Of a stretch of 64,000 nt of DNA, positions 8,318 through 16,423 are shown in pieces. The notes beneath the pieces are model-generated. The model was not told where the DNA came from, made no database searches, and worked only from the letters and a program-made list of their open reading frames with translations. This DNA is from Paraclostridium dentum. Lineage in GTDB: Bacteria; Bacillota; Clostridia; Peptostreptococcales; Peptostreptococcaceae. The stretch lies in contig NZ_WIPK01000001.1 of assembly GCF_012922555.1 (NCBI RefSeq), forward strand, positions 868,001-932,000. Direction: 5' to 3'. Both the position numbers and the translations under genes were made by a program. Positions within the stretch are counted from its first letter, which is position 1, and every line of letters starts with the position of its first letter.

Positions 8318-8974
8318 TTATTTATCTTTTTTGTCAACTTCTAACTTAATAGAATCTTTCGGACATTTATAAACACACTTTTTACAGAATATACAATCAG
8401 AACCTTCTACTAACCCTTCTTTATATTCCTTTGGTGAAATTCCCATTGGGCACGCTTTTGTACATAAACCACAACTTACACAGCTATTATTAACTTCTAA
8501 GTTTAATTTTCTACCTTTTACTTTTGCTACAACTGCTGATAAAGTTCCCATTGGACAAAAATTACACCATGTTCTCTGATTGTAAAAAAGACCTAAAATA
8601 ATTCCTATCATAGATGTTATTACTATTATTTTATAAAATACAAACCCTATTCCATATAGGTTTCCCCAATTTTTATATAATCCCATTGAGAAATTAAATA
8701 TTATAAAAAATACCATAAATGCTCTAAACAATTTACTTTTTAAAATTTTAGGCACTTTCTTTTTAGGCGAAAACCTAGATAGTACGTTTTCATAAAAATT
8801 GCCTCTCGGACAATAATTTCCACACCAATAACGTCCTTTTCCTGAAAATGCAACTGCAATTGGTGCAACCATACATATTATAGCTATAATAGCAAATCTC
8901 ATATCAAATAATGATAAAATTAAAAAAGTTAAAAATATTAAGTATCCATACTTTTTATAAAGTTCTTTAACCAT
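8318..8974 (-). CDS. NapH/RnfB-like membrane 4Fe-4S protein
   Basis: A 218-aa integral membrane iron-sulfur protein. About four hydrophobic helices (residues 12-45, 85-105, 115-135) are interspersed with two short cysteine motifs (CGNYCPRG and CNFCPMG), followed by a C-terminal 2[4Fe-4S] ferredoxin domain with CVSCGLCTKACP and CIFCKKCVYKCP. This arrangement matches the NapH/CcoG/MauN-type 'polyferredoxin' proteins that carry electrons across or along the membrane. No reductase partner gene is adjacent: the neighbours are a two-component system and a peptidase. The physiological partner is therefore unknown. It is a single-gene unit with its own SD and terminator. Confidence 0.88.
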   Translation of the reverse strand: MVKELYKKYGYLIFLTFLILSLFDMRFAIIAIICMVAPIAVAFSGKGRYWCGNYCPRGNFYENVLSRFSPKKKVPKILKSKLFRAFMVFFIIFNFSMGLYKNWGNLYGIGFVFYKIIVITSMIGIILGLFYNQRTWCNFCPMGTLSAVVAKVKGRKLNLEVNNSCVSCGLCTKACPMGISPKEYKEGLVEGSDCIFCKKCVYKCPKDSIKLEVDKKDK

Positions 8975-9072
8975 ATTTCTCCTCCTAGTTAAATTTAATT
9001 TATCTTATGAATACATAGTATAATTATTTGATATTTTTTTCTGTGACTTTGTAACATTTCTTATTTTTTACA

Positions 9073-9777
9073 CTAAGGTCTTCTTGCTCCTTTATAATGG
9101 GTTTCATAGTAACCTGTTAATTTTGACTTTTTAATTCCAGCCTTTTCATTTGCAGCATGTACAAATTCATTATTTCCAACATACATCCCTACATGACTTA
9201 CTCTACCTTTTCCCATAGTATCAAAGAATACTAAATCTCCTACTTGTAAGTCTTTTTTATCTACAGCTTTTCCAAATTTACTTTGTTCATATGAAGTTCT
9301 TGGTATGTCTTTTCCTAATGCATTTTTATAAACATATTGAACTAATCCTGAACAATCAAAAGAATTAGGTCCAGTAGCTCCCCACACATATCTATTGCCT
9401 ACTTTGCTTTCTATTAACTCAACCGCTTTATCCATATTATTAGATGTAGATATATTTGTATTATTTTTTTCTACCTGTTTGGCGGCATTCACTAATGAGC
9501 TTTCTACATTAGTTTTATTTGAATTTTGGTTGTAATCGCTAATCTTACTGCTATTTATATTGCTTTGCAGTGTTTGCAATGAATCCAAACTATGTTCATC
9601 TTGATTATTATTGCAATGACAACTACACTTGCAATTGTTTGTTGGAATATTTTCTATTGCATTTTCTAAAATTAAATTAAATAAATCAGAGTTATTATTA
9701 AACTCATTTTTATTATTTGTATTTGCTTGATTTACGGCATTTAAAAGCTTAATTGTGACTAATTGGCTTACATCCAT
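9073..9777 (-). CDS. NlpC/P60 (C40) peptidase with a cysteine-rich N-terminal region
   Basis: A 234-aa protein whose last 110 residues form an NlpC/P60 cell-wall hydrolase domain. Cys142 lies in SFDCSGLVQYVY, His195 in RVSHVGMYVG and a third polar residue, His207, in FVHAAN. Such enzymes cleave D-Glu-diamino-acid bonds in peptidoglycan stem peptides. The N-terminal half is atypical: there is no signal peptide, a helical start (SQLVTIKLLNAVNQ) is followed by Asn-rich linker sequence and the tight cluster CKCSCHC (residues 49-55) with a nearby histidine, a possible metal-binding knot. It may be exported by a non-Sec route or act at an intracellular or assembly stage. That is inference. Confidence 0.9.
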   Translation of the reverse strand: MDVSQLVTIKLLNAVNQANTNNKNEFNNNSDLFNLILENAIENIPTNNCKCSCHCNNNQDEHSLDSLQTLQSNINSSKISDYNQNSNKTNVESSLVNAAKQVEKNNTNISTSNNMDKAVELIESKVGNRYVWGATGPNSFDCSGLVQYVYKNALGKDIPRTSYEQSKFGKAVDKKDLQVGDLVFFDTMGKGRVSHVGMYVGNNEFVHAANEKAGIKKSKLTGYYETHYKGARRP

Positions 9778-9813
9778 TCTAAATCTCCTTGTTCTATATT
9801 TTTTTTAAATAAC

Positions 9814-9850
9814 AAAAAATAACCATATATATTTAATACGGTTATTTTTT
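9814..9850 (-). terminator. terminator after the 9876-10625 hydrolase
   Basis: Stem AAAAAATAACC / GGTTATTTTTT (11 bp, 15-nt loop) just downstream of the gene, U-rich on the minus strand. Confidence 0.75.
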
Positions 9851-9875
9851 AATTTTATTTAGTTTTAATTTGTAT

Positions 9876-10625
9876 TTACTTTATAGCTTCTAAAAACTTA
9901 ATAATCTCGCTAGATGTAATATTTATTTGCTCTTTATTGCTTATTAAAGATTTTCCATCACCTTTTTGTTCTCCATAATCTCCAAATCCAGCATGATTTC
10001 CTCCTGGAATTTCAATAAATTTAGAGTTTGCAGGCATTACTTTTTTTGCATTTTTTACTTTATTTAAATCTGCAACTTTATCATTACTTCCCCATAAAGA
10101 TAATACATTTATCCCACTCTTTGTAAAATCCTTATTATCTTTAGGATATGATGCTAGCAGCACTAAACCCTTTATTTTATTATCTTTTAATGCATAATCA
10201 GAAGCCATAACCCCACCTAATGAGTGACCTCCTATAACCCATGAATTTATATCTGGGTACTCATCTAATATATTCTTAGCTTTATTAGGTGATAAAATTG
10301 CTAAATTGAATTTCATTTTACTTAATATAACAGGATATCCTTTAGACGCTATTTCTCTAGCCATGGGCGAATATGCACTATTTTCTACTTTAGCTCCTGG
10401 GTAAAAAACAAATCCAACTTTCTTTTTATTTGATTTAGGATTAAAGAAAATATCCCCATTTTGTTCAGTTTCAACTTTCACATTAGAATCTGACTTTAAT
10501 GACTCTATAGCATATGATTGTGATTTATAATAAGAACTTGTATAAATAAAAAATATACCTACTAGTATGGCTAAAATAGCAACTATACTAATACTAATCT
10601 TAAATTTTAGAGATTTCTTTTTCAT
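9876..10625 (-). CDS. membrane-anchored alpha/beta hydrolase
   Basis: A 249-aa secreted or membrane-anchored hydrolase with an N-terminal basic stretch and hydrophobic helix (residues 9-29). The triad can be followed as Ser135 in IGGHSLGG, Asp182 in WGSNDKVADL and His211 in PGGNHAGFGDYG. This fits the Abhydrolase_5/dienelactone-hydrolase-like family (carboxyl ester or related hydrolases acting outside the membrane). Substrate unknown. It is monocistronic, with a good AAGGAG site and its own terminator. Confidence 0.85.
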   Translation of the reverse strand: MKKKSLKFKISISIVAILAILVGIFFIYTSSYYKSQSYAIESLKSDSNVKVETEQNGDIFFNPKSNKKKVGFVFYPGAKVENSAYSPMAREIASKGYPVILSKMKFNLAILSPNKAKNILDEYPDINSWVIGGHSLGGVMASDYALKDNKIKGLVLLASYPKDNKDFTKSGINVLSLWGSNDKVADLNKVKNAKKVMPANSKFIEIPGGNHAGFGDYGEQKGDGKSLISNKEQINITSSEIIKFLEAIK

Positions 10626-10712
10626 TATTCTGCTCCTTTTTTAATTTTCATTTTAATCCTATAATATATTCTTAGTTTTGTCTATATGATAGTTGTTTAT
10701 ATCAAATCTTTT

Positions 10713-10767
10713 AAAATAAATAAAAAGTGATAATAGATTTATTCTATTATCACTTTTTATTTATTTT
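10713..10767. terminator. 25-bp terminator overlapping the clc stop codon
   Basis: Arms at 10713-10737 and 10743-10767 are perfectly complementary around the core AAAAAGTGATAATAGA, with a 5-nt loop. The stop codon of the ClC gene lies inside the right arm. Confidence 0.85.
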
Positions 10768-12034
10768 GAATTTTTATTTTATTCTCAAGTAAAGAATCAT
10801 AAATAGGGGGGCAATTTAATAAATTTGCAACCATATAAGCAACTCCACAAACAACTATGCTAGGCCCTAATTGAGTAAATGCTCCACTCATTTCAAATAC
10901 TAGTATTAGTCCAGTAATCGGAGCTCGTACAACTGAAGCAAACATTCCTGACATTGATAGTATTATTATATTATTTATTAAATTCGTATCTATACCTACT
11001 AGGAATAAACTTGTTTTTGCAAATATAATTCCAACTAAACTGCCTAAAGTTAATATAGGAAACAATATTCCCCCAGGCGTATTAGGAGCAAAACTTATAA
11101 GTGAAAATATGTATTTAGAGGCTAAAAGAATTATAGCCATTTTTATAGTTGCTCCGCTAGAAAATAAATTGTTTATAAGGTCATCTCCTCCACCTAGCAC
11201 TTGTGGTAAATATATACCAAATAAAATTGCAAACATAAATGAAATTATCATTTTATATCTTGTTTTACAGTTTATATTAGAAAAAATATCTATAGTTTTA
11301 AGTAATCCTTTATTGTATATAACTCCACAAACGCCAATTACAACACCTAAAATAACTAAAAGTATATAATATTTAGACGGAATAGATATAAGCTTATTTA
11401 TTTTTAAAGTATGTTGTTCTCCAAAAAATAGCCAAGTTACTAAATCTGAACTTACACATGCTGCTATAGATGTTACAAATATCATCGGAGAAAAGCTTTT
11501 ATGTACTTCCTCTAAAACAAACATAACTCCTGCAAATGGAGCATTAAAAGCGGCTGCAAGACCTGCTCCTGCTCCACTTGAATATAAATAATTGCTTTCT
11601 AATTTATCTAATTTTAACTTAGATGATATCCCATGTGCAAAGCTTGCAGCAAGTTGAATCGATGGTCCTTCTATTCCTAATGATAAGCCAGCACCCATAG
11701 CTAATACTCCATTTATAAACTTGCTTTTTAAAATTTTAAAAGAATGTATTATATTTAATTTTCCTTTTAAACAACCTTCAATTTGTGGAATACCACTGCC
11801 TGATATCATAGGCTCCTTCTCTACTGAATACCCTACTACATACCCGATAATAGCAAACACTAGTATTCCTAAAATTGTATATATAAAATGTTCTGACATT
11901 AGATGGTATGCTCTCAAACTTATCTTTTGAGCGTAGCTTGTACAAAGTCTATACATAGATACTACAAATCCACCACAACCTCCTATTACTATACTTTTTA
12001 GGATAATTTTCAAATTATCTTTAGCATTTTCCAT
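10757..12034 (-). CDS. ClC-family chloride/proton antiporter
   Basis: A 425-aa ClC protein without a CBS tail. The chloride-selectivity segments appear in order: GSGIPQ, GIEGPSIQLAASF (holding the gating glutamate that corresponds to E. coli Glu148), GGILFP and the C-terminal Tyr in PPIYDSLL. A glutamate at the position of the internal proton glutamate (FVLEEVHKSF) suggests Cl-/H+ exchange, not a pure channel. It is not the fluoride-exporting CLC-F type, since the GIEGP and GSGIP motifs are canonical. Monocistronic, and useful for acid or osmotic balance. Regulation is not visible. Confidence 0.93.
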   Translation of the reverse strand: MENAKDNLKIILKSIVIGGCGGFVVSMYRLCTSYAQKISLRAYHLMSEHFIYTILGILVFAIIGYVVGYSVEKEPMISGSGIPQIEGCLKGKLNIIHSFKILKSKFINGVLAMGAGLSLGIEGPSIQLAASFAHGISSKLKLDKLESNYLYSSGAGAGLAAAFNAPFAGVMFVLEEVHKSFSPMIFVTSIAACVSSDLVTWLFFGEQHTLKINKLISIPSKYYILLVILGVVIGVCGVIYNKGLLKTIDIFSNINCKTRYKMIISFMFAILFGIYLPQVLGGGDDLINNLFSSGATIKMAIILLASKYIFSLISFAPNTPGGILFPILTLGSLVGIIFAKTSLFLVGIDTNLINNIIILSMSGMFASVVRAPITGLILVFEMSGAFTQLGPSIVVCGVAYMVANLLNCPPIYDSLLENKIKIQNK

Positions 12035-12249
12035 TGTATCACCTCAAAATAATATTACCCTTCATTTGAGTATATCTAACTATAAAATTAAATTTGAATT
12101 TTATAGTTCTAATATGTATTAAATTTTAAAAATAATAAAAATATAAAAAATATATTGACATATAAAAAAAATAGCTTTATTATTTAAATCAATAACAAAA
12201 TCTAATTTTAAATGCTATGAAAAGAAATAGTAAAAGTAATTATCTTTAA

Positions 12250-12500
12250 CAGAGAGCTACCGTTTGGTGAGAGGTGCAATTGATTTTACTTTGAACACAT
12301 CTTTGAGCTGAACACCGAAAGGATATTCTCTTAGTAGGCTGATTCCGGATTCCCTGCACCCGTTATAGTGCTAGAGTATAAGCAAATATTGTTTGCCGTA
12401 CTCAAAGAGGTTAGTATCGCGAGATATTAATAAAATAGAGGTGGAACCACGTGAGATTTAACTCCCGTCCTCTAGCATTAGCTAGAGGATGGGAGTTTTT
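12250..12500 (+). ncRNA. T-box leader riboswitch, histidine-specific reading
   Basis: All T-box parts are present. The Stem I entry AGAGAGCTACCG and GTGAGAGGT start at 12251. The specifier segment is GAACACATCTTTGAGC. The T-box itself, AGGTGGAACCACG, is at about 12439-12451, followed by a strong terminator (arms within 12462-12495) and a T-run. Placed against the B. subtilis glyQS leader, where ten bases ending in TTGAGC follow the specifier, the codon here is CAC (12296-12298) followed by the conserved purine. That means uncharged tRNA-His would cause read-through. It controls the ABC transporter at 12575, so the transporter is likely induced by histidine starvation. The specifier call depends on the alignment by eye. 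Confidence 0.9.
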
Positions 12501-12574
12501 TAGTTTATTTCATTATGCGCGCAGAGAAATATACTCAAATATAATTTTAAACTTACTATTTAAGGAGATATTAC

Positions 12575-13366
12575 ATGAAAAATATGATTAAAGTTTCAAG
12601 TTTATTCTTGTTAGTGTTTTTAGCTATTTTATCATTAACAGGATGTTATAATTCTAATAAAAATGCACAAAAGCATAATGAAAATACTGTTATCGTAGGG
12701 TACGACAATACGTTTGTACCTATGGGTTTTTTAAATGATAAAGGAGTTCCGTCAGGTTTTGATATAGATTTAGCAAAAGAAGTTTTTTCTAGACTCAATA
12801 TGAAAGTTAAATTTCAAAATATAGATTGGTCGATGAAGGATGTAGAATTAAATTCAGGAAATATTGATGTTTTATGGAATGGTTATACATTAACTGATGA
12901 AAGACGTAAAAAAGTTGATTATTCTAATCCTTATTTAAATAATAATCAAGTTATTGTTACAGTGAAAAACTCATCTATTAAGAACATAGACGATTTAAAA
13001 AATAAAATAGTTGCAACTCAACAAGGAAGTTCAGGACTTGATATGCTTGAGAAAGATGCTAAATTAGTCAATACCTTTAACAACAAGGCTCCTATCCTTT
13101 ACGATACTTTTGATAATGCTTTTAGAGATTTAGAATCTAATCGAATTGACGCAGTTGTAGTTGATGAAGTCTTAGCAAAATATTATATAGCTAAGTCTAA
13201 AAATAAAAACTTCAAAATTTCAAATGATATTTTAGGCAAAGAAGTTTTTGTAGTTGGTTTTAAAAAAGGCAATATAAAGCTTCGTGATAAAGTAAACAAT
13301 GCTTTATATGAAGTAAAACAAGATAAAACATTCGATAAAATTTATAATAAATGGTTTAACCAATAG
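12575..13366 (+). CDS. hisX: amino-acid ABC transporter substrate-binding lipoprotein, probably for histidine
   Basis: A 263-aa family-3 solute-binding lipoprotein. The lipobox LTGC (Cys24) follows a hydrophobic signal. The SBP_bac_3 fold is seen in TVIVGYDNTFVPMGF, GFDIDLAKEVF, WNGYTLTDERRKKVDYSNPY and VATQQGSSG. The first gene of a three-gene unit behind the T-box, 9 bp before the permease. The name HisXYZ is the one used for histidine transporters found behind His T-boxes in Firmicutes. The substrate is inferred from the T-box codon, since the protein alone would only say polar amino acid. Confidence 0.88.
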   Translation: MKNMIKVSSLFLLVFLAILSLTGCYNSNKNAQKHNENTVIVGYDNTFVPMGFLNDKGVPSGFDIDLAKEVFSRLNMKVKFQNIDWSMKDVELNSGNIDVLWNGYTLTDERRKKVDYSNPYLNNNQVIVTVKNSSIKNIDDLKNKIVATQQGSSGLDMLEKDAKLVNTFNNKAPILYDTFDNAFRDLESNRIDAVVVDEVLAKYYIAKSKNKNFKISNDILGKEVFVVGFKKGNIKLRDKVNNALYEVKQDKTFDKIYNKWFNQ

Positions 13367-13375
13367 GAGGGTCTT

Positions 13376-13987
13376 ATGTTAGAAGGTTTAAAGTTGGTTT
13401 TAATAATATTTTTATTTACGCTTATAATTTCAATACCACTAGGAGTACTAATTTCATTTTGCAGACTATCTAGTTTAAAATATCTAAATTTTTTAGCTAA
13501 AACTTACTTGTTAGTTTTTCGAGGAACTCCTCTACTACTACAATTAATTTTTATATTTTATGGGTTACCTCTTATAGGCATTGTATTTGATAGATTTACA
13601 GTTGCAATGCTTGCTTTTTCATTAAACTACAGTGCATACTTTGCAGAAATTTTTAGAGGAGGAATGCAGTCAATAGATAAAGGTCAGTATGAAGCTTGTC
13701 TAATGTTAGGACTTGATAAAAAGCTCACTTTTATAAAAATAATTCTTCCTCAGGTTTTTAAAACTATTTTATCTCCAATATTAAACGAAGTTATCACCTT
13801 AATAAAAGATACTTCCCTTGTATATATTTTAGGGTTGAATGATATTTTAAGAATAGCTCAAATAAATTCAAATAGAACTTTAAGTTTAATTCCCCTTCTA
13901 GAGGTTGGAGCTTTGTACTTGATATTAATATTTATTTTAAGTAACATATTCAAAACTTTAGAACAAAAACTTTCATATTATAATTAG
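13376..13987 (+). CDS. hisY: amino-acid ABC transporter permease
   Basis: A 203-aa HisM/GlnP-type inner-membrane permease with about five helices. The DFRGTPLLLQ-like segment is present as VFRGTPLLLQLIFIFYG. The cytoplasmic EAA loop reads QYEACLMLGLDKKLTFIKIILPQVFK, the coupling site for the ATPase. A GGAGGG site precedes the ATG. It is translated between the binding protein and the ATPase with gaps of about 10 bp, so the three are one operon. A single permease gene implies a homodimer. Confidence 0.93.
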   Translation: MLEGLKLVLIIFLFTLIISIPLGVLISFCRLSSLKYLNFLAKTYLLVFRGTPLLLQLIFIFYGLPLIGIVFDRFTVAMLAFSLNYSAYFAEIFRGGMQSIDKGQYEACLMLGLDKKLTFIKIILPQVFKTILSPILNEVITLIKDTSLVYILGLNDILRIAQINSNRTLSLIPLLEVGALYLILIFILSNIFKTLEQKLSYYN

Positions 13988-13997
13988 GAGACATAAA

Positions 13998-14645
13998 ATG
14001 ATAATAGTAAATAATTTAAATAAATCCTTTGATAGTACTACGGTTTTGCAAAATACATCTTTAAGCATAGATCCAGGCGAAATATGTGTTTTACTTGGAA
14101 AATCCGGTAGCGGTAAAACTACTTTACTTAGATGTATATGTGGACTTGAAAGCTTTGATAGTGGAAAAATAATTATAAATGGGAATATTGTTAATAGTTA
14201 TAAAGATATATTGAATTTAAAAGGCGAGATTGGTATGGTATTTCAAAATTTCAACTTATTTCCTCATATGTCTGTTTGTGAAAATATAACTTTATCTCCA
14301 GTAAATATTTTAAAACAAAATAAATTTGATGCAGTTGAAAATGCACTGTCTTTATTAAAGAAATTAAAATTAGAAGATAAGTATAATGCTTACCCTTTTG
14401 AACTTTCTGGGGGGCAAAAACAAAGAGTTGCTATAGCTCGTGCATTAGCTTTAAATCCTAAAGTATTGTGTTTAGATGAACCTACATCTGCCTTAGACTC
14501 ATATAATATAGACATTTTAAAAGAAATACTTTTCATCTTAAAAGAAAACAAAACATCTATATTAATAGTTACTCACGATAAAAATTTTGCAAAATCAGTT
14601 GGAGATAAAATTATTACTATGGAAAATGGATGTATAAAAATTTAA
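13998..14645 (+). CDS. hisZ: amino-acid ABC transporter ATP-binding protein
   Basis: A 215-aa ABC ATPase of the polar-amino-acid group. It has Walker A GKSGSGKTT, Q-loop VFQNFNLFPHMS, signature [15 protein letters not shown], Walker [14 protein letters not shown] and the H-loop histidine in VTHDKNFA. It is slightly shorter than the usual 240 aa, with a trimmed C-terminus ending soon after the H-loop. Last gene of the T-box-controlled transporter unit. Confidence 0.94.
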   Translation: MIIVNNLNKSFDSTTVLQNTSLSIDPGEICVLLGKSGSGKTTLLRCICGLESFDSGKIIINGNIVNSYKDILNLKGEIGMVFQNFNLFPHMSVCENITLSPVNILKQNKFDAVENALSLLKKLKLEDKYNAYPFELSGGQKQRVAIARALALNPKVLCLDEPTSALDSYNIDILKEILFILKENKTSILIVTHDKNFAKSVGDKIITMENGCIKI

Positions 14646-14750
14646 TTTTTACAATTAAAAGGATATTATGATTTTTAGTCTAATATATCTAATATAATAG
14701 TTAATTAGATTTAATAGTATAAGTTAAATTTAAATGTAGGGGGCTATTTC

Positions 14751-14858
14751 ATGGCAGTTTTTACTTTGTTTTTATTTTTATTCTTTTTATTTTATATGTA
14801 TTGTTTAAAAAACGAAAAACTAATACTTCAATATGAAACTTTGGATTCTAATTATTAA
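14751..14858 (+). CDS. 35-residue single-helix membrane peptide
   Basis: A short frame, MAVFTLFLFLFFLFYMYC then a polar tail ending in LDSNY. It has an ATG 9 bp after an AGGGGG Shine-Dalgarno site and its own strong terminator straight after the stop. The first 18 residues are a membrane helix rich in Phe and Leu and the last 17 are charged or polar, so it is probably a small membrane protein. It is convergent with the orphan histidine kinase at 14912 and lies 100 bp after hisZ, so it may also be transcribed with the transporter. No family recognised. The SD and codon structure support a real gene, but so short a frame remains uncertain. Confidence 0.5.
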   Translation: MAVFTLFLFLFFLFYMYCLKNEKLILQYETLDSNY

Positions 14859-14866
14859 TTTTAAAA

Positions 14867-14913
14867 AAATAAAAGACTATATAATAGATTTTCTATTATA
14901 TAGTCTTTTATTT
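14867..14913. terminator. bidirectional terminator, 22-bp stem
   Basis: Perfect arms at 14867-14888 and 14892-14913 with a 3-nt loop, A-rich on the left and T-rich on the right. It serves the plus-strand peptide/transporter unit and the minus-strand kinase, whose stop codon it overlaps. Confidence 0.85.
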
Positions 14914-16246
14914 AGTTTGTATTAGTTATATGTTTTGCAAATGGTAATTTAATGTTAAATTCAGTTTCCATATTATCACTTTCTACATCTATAGAGCATT
15001 TATAACCTTCTAATAACTTTTTAATTGAATATAGTCCATATCCTCTATTTTCGCCTTTTGATGAATATGCCATTTCAAATATTTTTTTAGTATCTTTTAT
15101 TTTTGAACCATTATTCTTAATGCAAATATTATAATAACTTTCTTCTTCGTAAATATCTACATGAACGTATTTGTAATCTTTTTCAGAAAATTTTAGTTCA
15201 TCAATTGCATTATCTATTATATTTAAGAGTATAGAACTTATTTCTGAATCTGTTAATTCTATATTTTCTAGTATACTATCAATACACGCAGTCAAATCTA
15301 TATTATATTTAGATGCTCTTAATTTTTTCGTATTTAATATAGCATCTATGCAGTGATTGCCCGTTACAAAATCGACAGATACATTACTATCATAATCTGC
15401 CATACTTAAAATATATCTTCTTGCATCTTCAATTTTACCACTTGTAACTTGCATAAGAATTATTTGCAAATGATTCATATAATCATGTCTTTGAATTCTC
15501 AGCGCATCTACACTATCTTCCATTTGTTTTAAGTTTTTTTCCATTAAACTTTTTTCTAGTTCATTTAGAGCTTTTCTTTTATCATAATTTATTACCATAA
15601 AAATTAAGACAATCAGTATTAATATTAATGATAGCACTACAAAAATCCTTGCTATAATTTCTGCATCGTAGTGCATTCCACTTACACTGTATAAAAGTAA
15701 AATTAAAATTCCAATTATAGCCATTATTAATACGCTTACATATAAAAGTACTTGTTGCGCGTATTTATTTTTTTGCGATATGCTTTTTAAATCCATAGTT
15801 TGCTTAAAATATTTATATTTTATTAACTTCATAAAAATAGCCATAAATAAAATAGCCATATAACAGGCTAATATCCTTAATATTGAATTATTCAATATAA
15901 AATCAAGATTTATTCCCATAACATTTATAAGAGTAATTGTTATTACTTCTGATGTCATTCTTATTCCTAATACTATAGCGGTTATAATAAATGATTGAGC
16001 TATATTTAGATTACTAAAAAACTTTACAATTATAGCTGAAGCAACAAATAGTAAAACATTACTAACTCCTAAAGGAACTATTTTATCCAAAAAATACCAA
16101 ATAAAAACATATAAAAATGACATATATACTATATCTTTCCGTTTAATATCTTTAATTGCTATTCCAATAGAATAAAACATAACTACAGCTTCTGGGATAC
16201 CCATTAAAATTATATTTGAAATACTTATATTAATCACCCCTTGCAC
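14912..16246 (-). CDS. orphan GHKL sensor kinase (AgrC/CitA-like architecture)
   Basis: A 444-aa kinase with six or so N-terminal membrane helices (residues 1-215), a short coiled segment, the H-box RHDYMNHLQIILMQV and a GHKL ATPase domain with N box LLNIIDNAIDEL and G box ENRGYGLYSIKKLLEGY. This is the AgrC-type layout, in which the membrane part senses a peptide or another small ligand. No LytTR or other response regulator is adjacent, so it is an orphan here. The start is a GTG at 16244-16246 with a GAGG upstream. A second GTG four codons later overlaps an AGGGG site. Confidence 0.85.
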   Translation of the reverse strand: MQGVINISISNIILMGIPEAVVMFYSIGIAIKDIKRKDIVYMSFLYVFIWYFLDKIVPLGVSNVLLFVASAIIVKFFSNLNIAQSFIITAIVLGIRMTSEVITITLINVMGINLDFILNNSILRILACYMAILFMAIFMKLIKYKYFKQTMDLKSISQKNKYAQQVLLYVSVLIMAIIGILILLLYSVSGMHYDAEIIARIFVVLSLILILIVLIFMVINYDKRKALNELEKSLMEKNLKQMEDSVDALRIQRHDYMNHLQIILMQVTSGKIEDARRYILSMADYDSNVSVDFVTGNHCIDAILNTKKLRASKYNIDLTACIDSILENIELTDSEISSILLNIIDNAIDELKFSEKDYKYVHVDIYEEESYYNICIKNNGSKIKDTKKIFEMAYSSKGENRGYGLYSIKKLLEGYKCSIDVESDNMETEFNIKLPFAKHITNTN

Positions 16247-16383
16247 AAGCCTCTATTTATCATCATTTTTTTACATTTATCTACATTTTCATATTAACAT
16301 ATCTATAATATTTTTACTACAATTTAAATATAAGTTTATAACTTTATTTTCTATGTTTTCTTATACATTAACTTTTTTCAAAA

Positions 16384-16423
16384 AATAAAAAAAGATTTGA
16401 GTTAACTCAAATCTTTTTTTATT
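16384..16423 (-). terminator. terminator after the second nupC
   Basis: A 20-bp palindrome centred on GTTAAC with core AAAAAAAGATTTGAGTT, ending in a U-run on the minus strand and touching the nupC stop codon. Confidence 0.85.
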
